64,000 nt of DNA from positions 1,488,001 through 1,552,000 of the forward strand of contig NZ_CP113054.1 of assembly GCF_026625605.1 (NCBI RefSeq). The letters run 5' to 3'. Origin of the DNA: Luteolibacter sp. SL250 (GTDB lineage: Bacteria; Verrucomicrobiota; Verrucomicrobiia; Verrucomicrobiales; Akkermansiaceae). Position numbers and translations under genes: made by a program. Of the stretch, positions 44,157-55,200 are shown piece by piece. Position 1 is the stretch's first letter; every line of letters starts with the position of its first letter. Under the pieces are notes generated by a model, which was not told the DNA's origin, ran no database searches, and saw only the letters and a program-made list of their open reading frames with translations.

Positions 44157-46406
44157 ATGTTTTATCGGGTGGAAAGATCAATTCTGTCGGGCAGTCGTTC
44201 GGTGTGCCAGATAGCGTTTGCCTCTGTTTTGACGCTTCCTTTATTCGGAGTTTCAGGTCTCCTTGCAGAGAATGAAGTCTCCGGTCCTCTCCGTGGGGCG
44301 AAGGTATCAGCGAGTTCCGTTTCGGGGACGCATGACGCGAAGAATGCTGCTGATGGAGATGCGACCGATGCTTCTGCATGGGTGGGTGGAGGAGAGGGGG
44401 AAGGGCAGTGGTTGCAATTGGACTTTCCGTCGCCTGTAAGGGTTTCTGAAGTTCAGCTCCACAGCGGTCTCAGATCGATCAAGGGCTCGCTCGTGACGGC
44501 GGGAGAGATCCAAGTGAAGGAAGGAGCCGATTGGAAGAAGGTCGGAGAGTTTTCCAATAACAGGTTCGATGAACTAAGGATTACGGTCCCAGGAGGGCTG
44601 ATTGAAACATCCTCTCTCCGGCTGTGGACTGTTCAGAAAGGCGAGGTGGCTGTGCGGGAACTTGCGCTCTACCCACAGTCAGCAGCGCTCGGGGAAGGCC
44701 TAGGTTTTTATGGTGATGGCACACATATGGTGAGCGTGAACCAGATCGCTTACAACGACGGTTATCCGAAACGGTTCACTGTGCCAACCGCGATCAAGGA
44801 TGGCGCCAAGTTCTCAGTCCGAAAAGCAGGTTCGGACAAGGAGGCGCTTTTCACAGGAGACATAAGGGCGGGGACTGGGGATTTCTCAGCATGGAACGCA
44901 GGCAAGGACGGAGGGGACTACACGATTCACGTTGAAGGCGGAGGGATGGATGCTGAAAAATCGTTTCCTTTTGCGGTGGGTGAGAGAGCTTTGCAAAAAT
45001 CCCTGTTGCAACCAATGGTGGATTTCATGGTTGATGCGCGCTCGGTCGTGGGAACTCACCCGAGTGCCTATGGTGGTGCCGCATGGCGGGATGGAAGTTA
45101 TTACACCCACGAATTGGCGTCATTGGTGATGCTCTATCTGGCGTTTCCGGATGAGATCAGCGAAATGCCTCGCCAGATCGACTGGCAGGCGGAGCAAGTC
45201 AGGGTTCTCTCTCCGGATTTCAAATGGGTGCCAACGAGGGGAGACAATCATCTCCTGGAAGCGGCCCGATACTACTATCGCCACTATGAGGCCCCGGCAG
45301 CTGACGCTCCGGATGCCGTGAAATTGATCCATTGGGGCTGCGGGATGACCATGGCCAAACCCAAGATCTTCGATCCGAGCGGCGATGGCATCGGTTTACA
45401 GGTGCATTCGCAACTGATCGAACAAGTGGCGTATGTCCTAGCGTTGGAGCCGAAGCTCAAGAAATGGATCCCGAAAACATTTTTCACCGAAGCCCAAGCA
45501 TTCGTGGACAAGCACTGGGCGAAAGTGGGACTTCTGAGGGTTCCTCACACTTGGGAACCCCGGGACTACAGGGAGGCGACAGACCCGGCACTGAGACAGA
45601 TGTCCGGCCCCGCACTCAATCCCTACAAGGGCCGCCATGTTCCCGGGCACTCGATTCTGCCTAACCTTCTCATGTATGAAGTGACTCGGCGTAATGAAAG
45701 CGGAAGAGGGATCAATTACCTCACCGCCGCGATTTCCCAGGCGCAGTATGTGATCCGCGAGATGGACTGGAGGGACCCGCGCCACACGAAGGGTCACCGG
45801 ATGAGCGAGCACAAGATGATTACGGGCTTGGTGTGGCTCCAGCAGAACTACCCGGAGCAGGCTCCATCGGGACTGAAAAAGAAGCTGGAGGATTGGGCGG
45901 ATGTTGCCATCTCCCGATCCGATAACCTCTGGGATTTCCGTCGCTACGACCTTGGAGACCACTGGACGATCCCGGTGATGAACGAGCCTGGTAATTTGGG
46001 GGGCTTCCCGGCGTGTGCCTTGTCGGTAAGCTGGGTGATTGAGGATTCCGCGAAAAAGAAACGTCTCAGAGAGATCGCATTTGCTGCCTTGGACTGCCTC
46101 TTGGGGCGGAATCCGATCAATAGTGCTTCACCCCATCATCCGGAACGGGGGTGGAATGGAATGATCGAGAGAGGATGGCCAGTGGGGTTCCCGAACGGAA
46201 CTACAGCACGTCTGGAGACTTGCCGGGGATCGCTCTCCTCAGGTCCCGGGAGCGAGATGTATCCCTTCAACCCTAGGGGAAAGCCCAGATTTCCGGAAGG
46301 TTGGAGCGCGTTCAATTCAGCTCTGAACGTGGGATTGGCCTATATCGAAATGGATTCAAAATCGCATGCCGGATTGCCTCCGGAATGCATTAACCAAAAG
46401 GATTAA
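44157..46406 (+). CDS. Exported glycoside hydrolase family 9-like enzyme with discoidin domain
   Basis: 749 aa. Signal-like start with a hydrophobic stretch ending LLA-ENEV (about 20-38). Residues 48-175 form an F5/8-type (discoidin) carbohydrate-binding domain (NAADGDATDASAWVGGG...WLQLDFPSPVRVSEVQLHSG). Residues about 190-275 are the Ig-like domain of GH9 enzymes (VSVNQIAYNDGYPKRFTV...YTIHVEGGG). The (alpha/alpha)6 barrel follows. The usual catalytic DAGD appears as WRDGSYYTH, so only one Asp is kept, while a Glu at 714 (PEGWSAFNSALNVGLAYI) has the position of the general acid. Acts outside the cell on an unidentified beta-glycan. First of three large exported proteins. Confidence 0.82.
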   Translation: MFYRVERSILSGSRSVCQIAFASVLTLPLFGVSGLLAENEVSGPLRGAKVSASSVSGTHDAKNAADGDATDASAWVGGGEGEGQWLQLDFPSPVRVSEVQLHSGLRSIKGSLVTAGEIQVKEGADWKKVGEFSNNRFDELRITVPGGLIETSSLRLWTVQKGEVAVRELALYPQSAALGEGLGFYGDGTHMVSVNQIAYNDGYPKRFTVPTAIKDGAKFSVRKAGSDKEALFTGDIRAGTGDFSAWNAGKDGGDYTIHVEGGGMDAEKSFPFAVGERALQKSLLQPMVDFMVDARSVVGTHPSAYGGAAWRDGSYYTHELASLVMLYLAFPDEISEMPRQIDWQAEQVRVLSPDFKWVPTRGDNHLLEAARYYYRHYEAPAADAPDAVKLIHWGCGMTMAKPKIFDPSGDGIGLQVHSQLIEQVAYVLALEPKLKKWIPKTFFTEAQAFVDKHWAKVGLLRVPHTWEPRDYREATDPALRQMSGPALNPYKGRHVPGHSILPNLLMYEVTRRNESGRGINYLTAAISQAQYVIREMDWRDPRHTKGHRMSEHKMITGLVWLQQNYPEQAPSGLKKKLEDWADVAISRSDNLWDFRRYDLGDHWTIPVMNEPGNLGGFPACALSVSWVIEDSAKKKRLREIAFAALDCLLGRNPINSASPHHPERGWNGMIERGWPVGFPNGTTARLETCRGSLSSGPGSEMYPFNPRGKPRFPEGWSAFNSALNVGLAYIEMDSKSHAGLPPECINQKD

Positions 46407-46408
46407 CT

Positions 46409-49234
46409 ATGAATAATTCTAATTATACCCCGATTCGGGCGTGCAATCGGGAAAGATTGCCTCTTCTGGATGCCTGTTTGTTAGATGTATATCATATATT
46501 GAGCGCCGCTCTGTTTATTTCCATGGTTGGACTGACTGGAAGCGTGCGGGCGGAAATACTTGACGCGGGCGAGCTGTTCACCACTGCTGTCAAAGCAGAT
46601 GGTACAGTGTGGGCTTGGGGATACAATGATACAAGTCAGCTTGGGGATGGGACGACTATACAGAGGGATATGCCAGTTCAAGTCTCAGGTCTGACCGGGA
46701 CGGTGGCCGTTTCTGCGGGGGAGGGACATGCGATCGCACTGAAATCCGACGGAACCGTTTGGGCATGGGGATCCAACACCAATGGAAGGTTGGGAGACGG
46801 GACGCTAATAGATAGAGCCATACCGGTTCAAGTTTCGGGATTGAGTTCAGTGGTGGCGATATCAGCGGGTAGAAGTCATAGCATGGCCGTAAAATCCGAT
46901 GGGACGGTGTGGGCATGGGGAAACAACGGAAGTGGTCGCCTCGGAGATGGAACAACGACCCAAAGAAATACTCCGGTGCAAGTTTCGGGATTAACTTCAG
47001 TGGTGGCAATATCAGCGGGTGAAAGCCATAGCTTGGCCGTGAAGTCTGATGGAACGGCTTGGTCATGGGGAAACAATGGAAGCGGTCGGCTCGGAGATGG
47101 AACAACGACTGCAAGGAATACTCCAGTGCAAGTTTTCGGATTAGATTCAGTGACAGCAATATCAGCGGGTGAAAGCCATAGCGTGGCTGTGAAGTCTGAT
47201 GGAACGGCGTGGGCATGGGGAAACAATGAAAGTGGTCGGATCGGAGATGGAACGACGAGCCAAAGAAGCACGCCAGTTCAAGTAATAGGTTTGAGCGAAG
47301 CTGTGTCGATATCAGCCGGTCAATATCACACAGTTGCACTTAATTCAAATGGTTCGGTATGGGCGTGGGGGCGTAATGAAAGCGGGCAGTTGGGGGATGG
47401 GACGACCACGCGGAAAAGTGAACCGGTTCAAGTGATCGGATTAGTCGGGGTGTCGGTTTCTGCAGGCCAACACCACACGGTTATACTGGGAGGGGATGGA
47501 TCCGTGGTTTCTTTAGGGAATAATCGGTATGGTCAGTTGGGCGACGGTGCGGTGGTTCAACGTAAAAGCTGGAGCCAGAGATTTATTTCGAATATTGATT
47601 CGATATCAGGTAGTTCAGGGCATACCCTTCTTGTTGATGTTGATGGTAATGTTTGGTCCGTAGGTCGCTATGATCAGGGGCAGTTGGGGTATGAGGCGAT
47701 ATCGAGTCATCTCACGCCAAATAAAGTTGAAAAAGTTAAGAATATCGTAAGTGCCGAAGCAGGGGGATCCCATTCGCTTGCCTTGGATGATGGCGGCGAG
47801 GTGTGGGCTTGGGGGAGTAATTCAGTTGGGGAGCTGGGGAATGGGACAACTAGTAATAGTGCGACTCCTATTCCTGTCCGAGTAGTAGATATGGACAACG
47901 TGGTTGCTATTTCCGCAGGAGAGTGTCACTCGTTGGCGCTAAAAAATAATGGTACAGTATGGGCTTGGGGACAAAATTGGTCTGGTGAGTTGGGAGACGG
48001 TTCGTGGCTAGATCGGTCAAGTCCTGTACAGGTAAATGGATTGTCTGGGATAGTTGCAATATCGGCCGGGTACTTTCATTCGATGGCTCTAAAATCTGAC
48101 GGGACCGTTTGGACATGGGGTGCGAACTGGTCGGGACAACTTGGGGATGGAACAACTACGTTTAGCAATATCCCAGTTCAGGTATTGGGTCTTAATGGGG
48201 TAATCGCCGTTTCATGTGGATGTGAATTTGCCATTGCGCTTAAAGATGATGGTACCGTTTGGGCTTGGGGAAGCAATGCGAGTGGCAATATTGGCGATGG
48301 AACATTTACGAACAGGTCAACTCCAACTCAAGTTGCGAACCTCGCCGGAATCACTTCAATTTCGGCGAGTAAAGGAGACTTTGACGCAGCACTGTGGGCA
48401 TGTTCGTTGGCTATTAGATCAGATGGGAGCGTATGGGGATGGGGAGCCAACTCGTATGGGCAGCTAGGTGATGATACTAATGCCGTTCGATCAATGCCAA
48501 TTCAAATTCCAAACGTAAATGTCGGACAGGCCGGGCGGACATTCGCGGGTAATAAAACAAGTTATATTATCAAGGATGACGGCCGAATATTGTCTACTGG
48601 TTTTGGTCCTAGGGGGGAGCTGATAAATTCTTTCAATACCTATGCCAATTGTGTCGCTCGATTAGCTTTGGGGTTTAACTATATAAATCCGATTCCCGAG
48701 CTTTTGATTGCCGCACCATCATCCGATACATCAGTAAATCTCCACCATAACGTGACGGTGGAGGCAACTGCATCAGTGAGTTCGGGAAGTATCGACCGAG
48801 TCTACTTCTACGCTGATGGCATTTATCTCGGAGAGGACGATACTGCTCCCTACACCTACACCTACACTCCGACAACCTGGGGCAACCTTGAGATTCACGC
48901 GATTGCGGCGAGTTCTGCGGGGGCATTTTCAAAGCCCTCAGACTACCTGCGCCTCAAGACGCCTTATGACGGAAACTCCAACGACATTCCTGACTGGGAA
49001 GAGTTCAAGCTCTGGATGGAGGGATATTTTGGTATAGGCCATGGCTTCGGACCCAGTGATGACCCTGATGGAGACGGTCTTACCAACTCCCAGGAATACG
49101 CACTGGGAACATCTCCGATAGATATTGACACGGATCATGACGGTGTCCCGGACGGGGAGGATGAGTATCCGCTGACCCCGGCAATTGATAGTCCAACGAT
49201 TATTTCAGTGTTTGTACTCACGCCGTTAAGATAG
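46409..49234 (+). CDS. Exported RCC1-repeat beta-propeller protein
   Basis: 941 aa, with a signal-like segment ending GSVRA-EI near residue 49 (a later start is possible). About 13 RCC1 repeats of about 50 residues follow, each with the pattern AISAGxxHSxAxKxDGTVWAWGxNxxGxLGDGTT...PVQV, enough for about two seven-blade propellers. Residues about 760-840 form an Ig-like/Big domain (NVTVEATASVSSGSIDRVYFYADGIYLGEDDTAPYTYTYTPT). The C-terminus has thrombospondin-3-like calcium repeats (DPDGDGLTNSQEYALGTSPIDIDTDHDGVPDGEDEYPL). Two bases separate it from the glycosidase and 40 from the RHS gene. Likely a surface or secreted binding protein. Confidence 0.88.
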   Translation: MNNSNYTPIRACNRERLPLLDACLLDVYHILSAALFISMVGLTGSVRAEILDAGELFTTAVKADGTVWAWGYNDTSQLGDGTTIQRDMPVQVSGLTGTVAVSAGEGHAIALKSDGTVWAWGSNTNGRLGDGTLIDRAIPVQVSGLSSVVAISAGRSHSMAVKSDGTVWAWGNNGSGRLGDGTTTQRNTPVQVSGLTSVVAISAGESHSLAVKSDGTAWSWGNNGSGRLGDGTTTARNTPVQVFGLDSVTAISAGESHSVAVKSDGTAWAWGNNESGRIGDGTTSQRSTPVQVIGLSEAVSISAGQYHTVALNSNGSVWAWGRNESGQLGDGTTTRKSEPVQVIGLVGVSVSAGQHHTVILGGDGSVVSLGNNRYGQLGDGAVVQRKSWSQRFISNIDSISGSSGHTLLVDVDGNVWSVGRYDQGQLGYEAISSHLTPNKVEKVKNIVSAEAGGSHSLALDDGGEVWAWGSNSVGELGNGTTSNSATPIPVRVVDMDNVVAISAGECHSLALKNNGTVWAWGQNWSGELGDGSWLDRSSPVQVNGLSGIVAISAGYFHSMALKSDGTVWTWGANWSGQLGDGTTTFSNIPVQVLGLNGVIAVSCGCEFAIALKDDGTVWAWGSNASGNIGDGTFTNRSTPTQVANLAGITSISASKGDFDAALWACSLAIRSDGSVWGWGANSYGQLGDDTNAVRSMPIQIPNVNVGQAGRTFAGNKTSYIIKDDGRILSTGFGPRGELINSFNTYANCVARLALGFNYINPIPELLIAAPSSDTSVNLHHNVTVEATASVSSGSIDRVYFYADGIYLGEDDTAPYTYTYTPTTWGNLEIHAIAASSAGAFSKPSDYLRLKTPYDGNSNDIPDWEEFKLWMEGYFGIGHGFGPSDDPDGDGLTNSQEYALGTSPIDIDTDHDGVPDGEDEYPLTPAIDSPTIISVFVLTPLR

Positions 49235-49274
49235 GCAGTTTCTTTGTAGCTATTGTAATTCTTTTTATACGATC

Positions 49275-52200
49275 ATGAGAACTCCTTTTGCATCGATTGT
49301 TCCGTTGTTAGCCTTGCCATACTGGATTGGGTCTGCCCAGGCGAACTGCTGGTCTTGTCCGGGAGGGGTTATCACAAACACGATTCAGATCTCAAACCCG
49401 GTTCCCGATCAGAATCCTTCGAGGATACCGGATGTTGTGGATGATGAGGGAGAGAGTAAAGTGAACTCGGCTACTTTGAGAATACGCGACGAGGAGGGGT
49501 GGAAAAGAGCGTCACTTGGTGAAGAGCGTAAGATTATGCTACTCCCCGGTAAGGTCTATCCTATGGAAATTTCGGCACAATACACAGGTGCCAAAGATTG
49601 CCCGTCGGCTAATCTATTATTTGAAGGGTGCCGCTTGGAGATACAAATTATCGATGAAGATCAACCGGGGCTGCCCACTTATTCGGCGTGGGTTAACGCC
49701 GAAACCATGACGCTCCAGCAGGGAAGCAGCAGTGCAAATTTCAAGTGGGATACCGTTAATTTCCCTGATGCGCATGATCAAACCAACATTCCCCACAATC
49801 ATGATCCTGACGAAGTTCTGATTGTAGAAGGTAAGAGGAAAGCAAAGGATGTAACCCGTTACTATGTCCGGATCGCTCCTGATGTTGGTGGTGCAGGGAC
49901 AACCGCCCCTCAGGCGGGAGGATCGGTGAACGGGGCAAACTGGAACGAAGCTCCCGGGCTTTCGAGAATCACACAGGGGATCCAAGAGGGAATTTTTTCT
50001 GATCTCCCTGAAGCGGCGGCGACAGAGTTCCTTGCGGAACCCGCGATTGGCATTTCGATTCCGTTGGGTGGGGTTGATGATTCAGGTATGAGGAAGAGCG
50101 CGGGATCATTGAGAATTTCTCATCCGGTAGGCGATGAGGATTTTTCGGGCATTGGTGTGTTAATTTCATCGGAGTATTTCAATCCATCTGACGAAGACAA
50201 TGACGCGATGCCGGTCCACTGGGATCCCGCGACGGGTGATCCACGACGGATACTGGTGTCGGAGGAAGCGGTGATCTGCATCGAGGAGCTATCGGGACTC
50301 CTACAGATCGATGTGTATCCCGCATCGGGCTATAATGTGGGGAGCCGTATTTTTACCGGCCAGAAGCTTGCCATCTATAAATATGAGATCACCCCCGCAT
50401 CGACCGGCTTTTCTAATGGCCTGCGGATCTCCGAGTGGACCGGTGCCTTTGTTGACAGCTTGAACCCAGTAAAGGTCACGGACTATGGGATTTCCACTGA
50501 CAAGATGACCACCACGACATCGAGCGGAGGCAGGACGGTGACGGTGACGGAGGACCAGGGTCTTGATTTGACTGATGCCGCATCCATCCGGGCGTCGTAC
50601 CGCAGTTCGACTACAACGGTGCATGACAATGAGGAGTTGGTTTCCAAAACCATCGAGGAATATTGCTATATTCCGATTTACCACGAAGCCCTTCTTTTGA
50701 GAGTGGAGGAACTCCCGACCTTGAGGAGGGTGGTTCTCAATAGCTTGACGGATACCGGATTGGACGAAACCTGGCACTATTACGGGCAGCACGCTGCTCT
50801 ACTGGGCGGGAATATCCACCTAAACGGCAAACTAAAGTTTCATCAGCGGAATGATGGAGGATGGATTCTTTACGGTTACGACATCGATGGAAATGTGGCG
50901 ACCACCTACGAACCATGGGAGTCGACAATGCCTCCCTCGCTTGATCCTGTAACTGGCGTGGGAGTTGTAGATGGGAACACGGAGTTGGCGGTAATGAATC
51001 TTCCGGTTAAGCAGATGCGAGTCGAAGCATATATTGGAACCGAGACATATACCCAGACAGCTAAGACCTGGCTTCTAGAAGACGGTCACGCGCCTAAGAT
51101 TATTCGCGATGCCACCCGCAATATCGTGAGTGAGGGAGGATCTTCGGTGTCGCACGACGAACTCTGGGGTGCGACGATTACCGACCAGATCAAAGGGACT
51201 TGGAATCCTGCAACTGGAAATGCTTGGTCGGATTTCACACCTGCTGCTCCGGGCACGGAAGATTCTGCCATTCATACGATGTCTGTGGTCACGCAGGGTA
51301 CGAGCTGGACCGACCAGATTCCCTATTCCGGTGGACAGTATGTGATCCCGGGACGATCGATCCAGACAATAACAATCTCAGGAATGCAGGGTCTAATGTT
51401 AGAAGAAACGCGAATTTTGCCTCCGGGAGTTTCTGGTGTTTCCGATGAGTCAAGTTTCGTGCCCGCCACACAGACTACCTATGCTTATGATGCTTACGGG
51501 CGCCAAACCTATTCATGGAAGGATGGCAGGATCATTGTCCAAAATGAATATCCGACACCGGTCGAGTCGGTGGAGATCGATCAAACAGGAATAATAACCC
51601 GGCTGGTCGTTGATGGGCAAGGCAGGACCATATCGCGGACGGTCGAAGGGGGGGGCGGCGTTGCCTCGATAACCGAGACCACGGAATATGATGGTCTTGA
51701 AACTCGAGAAATGGTCAATGGGGTGCTTGTATCGCGGGCAGTGGTGGACCTGGCTGGTCGGCCGATTTTGAAGGAAGACCGGATCGGTTCGGTTACGGAA
51801 TGGAGCTATTCTAGCGACGGCCGGACGACGACGGAAACGCGTCCGGGAGGATCTACGGTGGTCACAGCAGTTCATCGGGATGGCCGAGTCGAATCTATCA
51901 CTGGAACGGGAGTAGTTGCCACTTACAATTTCTACGGATTGGAAGAGGATGAGGATGAATATTATCATCAAGCGACAACGACCCGGGTGGGCGCACCTAA
52001 TAGCCCGCGTTATACGAAGCAAGTTTTTTCATGGGAAAGCGGAGAGCTACTGCGGACGCTTAATCCGGATGCGAAAAGCGGATCTTATGAAGTTACAACA
52101 GAGGACGGAGGCTCCGGATTCCCTTATTCGGGTAAGTTTGGATATACAGTTGGCGACACATCCTACCCCGGCTATGCTGGACCAGGGAGCATCGCTTCAT

Positions 52201-55200
52201 CGTCTTTCCCCGCATTCAACGCAGTTGGGTCCATGGGGATGCATACCTATAGCGGAAGGATCTCGGAGTGGATTTCCGATACGTGGAATGGACCAAGTCG
52301 TCTTATTGAAATAAGCACAGAATATGTTTTGCATGAAGGGAAATGGTGGAAGAAGGTAACGGAAAGTAAGGGTATTGAGGAGCCGGATGCCCTTCAGCAA
52401 ACCTATTCCATGACCCGGCTATGGCAGGGCGATGGTCTAAAAAATATTGATCTAACCCCCGATGGAGAGATAGAGACGACAGTAACAGTCTTTAACCGAG
52501 GACAGAAGGAATCTACCACCACAGTTAGTGGCAACAGGAGTCTGATTCCACAGATTATTTTCATGGTGAATGGGCGCATTCAATGGCAGCAGGGGAAACA
52601 TTCGTCGGATGCCGCCCATCGTGCGACTTTGACGTATGACAGCTTGGGCAGGGTAACGCATACCCGAGATCATCGCGGCGCCGTTACCCGAACTGTATAC
52701 AATGGCGTTGGACAAGTGGAGAAGATGTTCGATACGCTGGGTCGGGCGACAACCTATAGCTACGTCAATTCAACCTCTCACGGAGCAGGGAACTTGGCCG
52801 CGATCACCCGGCCGGATGGCCAAACGACCATCTACAACTATACCGTGCGCGGACAAATCGATTCTATTGGGGGCACCGTGGAGTATCCGCAATCTTTCAC
52901 TTACAACGAATATGGTGACAAGGAGACTCTCACCACCACCAGCGCTTCAGGTTCGAGCGTGACTCGTTGGGAGTATAATGCTGCTGGCCTGCTAGCCGCC
53001 AAGTATTATAATCACGGTTCCGGCGATGTGGATAAGATCGAGTACACCTACGATCCATTCGGAAGGCTGGAACAGAAAGAGGTCGTCGGAGGTAAAGTTA
53101 CCAAATACACCTATAATGCATTTGGGGAGACGATGACGATTAATTACGGCGGCGATGGAAACGGCGAGGATGTCATCTTTACCCGTAATAATGCGGGCCT
53201 GGTAGCAATTGTAAACGAGAACTATGAGGACGCGGATGGCGGTGCCATGGGTAGCGGTTCCACCGCCTTCAGCTACACCGCAGGACGTGTCAGTGGAGTC
53301 GAGTATGATGGAGGGCACAGCTATCTTCCTGGAGTGAAGCTGGATTACGAAACTCCGGACCCGGCAAGCGGACTTCCGAAGGGCTATGAAGTATTCAATG
53401 GTGCGACCAGCCGAATGGAAGTGGCATACGGCTATGATGATGAAGGCAGGCTGGCATCGGTCGGATCGCTACACGGCACCTTCAGCTACAGCTACCATCC
53501 TGGCAGCGGTATCGTCGCTGGCTACACCGGCGATCTTTCGGGGGGCGTGGTGACCCAGACCCGCCCGGTGGATTTCCAGGGCCGAGTGTCGTCGGTTACC
53601 ACCCGCAATGGCTCTGGGGGGATGATCGCATCGGTTGGCTATAGCTATGATTTGGTGGATCGCCGAACGCAAACCCGGCGGGAAGACGGAACCTCATGGA
53701 GCTACAGCTACAATGGTCGCGGCGAGGTGACAGGCGCATTGAGACGCAATACTGCCGGTGATGCTATCAACGGTCTTGCACGGGAGTACTATTATGACGA
53801 TATTGGCAATCGCAATTGGATGAAATATGGCGGCGGCCAGACCGGAGCGTTGACCCACCTCGAATACACTAGAAATGGTCACAATCAATACTCCAAGATC
53901 GAATATATTCCTTCGACTTCCGCGACAGCATGGATGGTCGGACGTGCGCCTGCCTTGGATGATGTTTATGTGAACACCCAGCTTGCAGGCCGCCAGGAAA
54001 CATGGTTCTCTCATGAAATCGGTGTGTCGAACACCGGCGGCCCGGTAAATCTCGCGGTGGAAGTGACCGATAATCTTGGGTCCCCGGTTTCCAGTGGCAA
54101 TTTGGCGGTGCCAGCAGCCTCTACCATCCGGACCTATGACGAGGCCGGAAACCTTGCCAGTGACGGGATGTGGGAGTATAAGTGGGACAGTGAGAACCGC
54201 CTCCGCGAGATGAAAGCTACTGATGCCGCGACTAATGCAACTTTCCCGGATCTGACGATCGAGTTCGTCTATGACTGGCAGGGTCGCCGGATTGCGAAGA
54301 AAGTCACGGAAGGAGTGACGGTGACGCACAAGCGCTACCTTTACGAAGGCTGGAACGTGGTGGCGGAATGGACGCTTCATGGAAGTTCCATCACTTTCAA
54401 CGCGCCTCAAACCTACCTCTGGGGTCTCGACCTCTCCGGTCAGCAGAGTGGGGATGTTGCACAGATTCAAGGAGCCGGAGGCGTTGGTGGGCTGTTGGCG
54501 GCAGACGTGAGGAAAGTCAGTGACGCGAGCGCGCTGGGCAAGGTGTATGCCTCGTATGATGGTAATGGGAATATTCTTGCTTGGAGCGGAGCGGACGGCA
54601 CCATCAAACAGAGTCAAGACTATGATTCTTTTGGTAATATTATTTTAAAGAGTGTTGATGCAAGCGGACCTCTAGGGGGGCACCAGGGAGAGGTGGATTA
54701 CGGTTTCTCGACTAAACCACTCGAGAGAGATTGTGGTCTGATCTATTATGGCTGCCGCTATTACGACCCTCTTGCCGGGAGATGGTCGGCGAGAGATCCA
54801 ATCGAAGAGTTAGGAGGAGTTAATCTTTATGGATTCGTAGATAATGCTCCGATCAATTCTATTGATTATCTCGGGATGTGGAAAGAGTCGGAGCATTACG
54901 AATTGATAGACTTTTGGATGGAATCTAGCAGAGATAAGCTGCCTGCGGGATCTACTTATAGTAAATACAACTGGCACTGCCTTAATATTAATGTCACCCA
55001 AATGTTAAAAAATGGAAACGATCTGGTCGATGGAACCGGTGAGAAAATATACGAGAACTTTATATCTGCGCAGAGTAAGTATAATTCGTATCAGCATGCA
55101 ATGCGAGCCCCAGAGCAGGCTATTATTCATGCGGAGTTAGCTATGAGAGTGTTTATCGAGAGTGAGGTGAATTTGGCAAAACAAATGGCTAATTCGGCCC

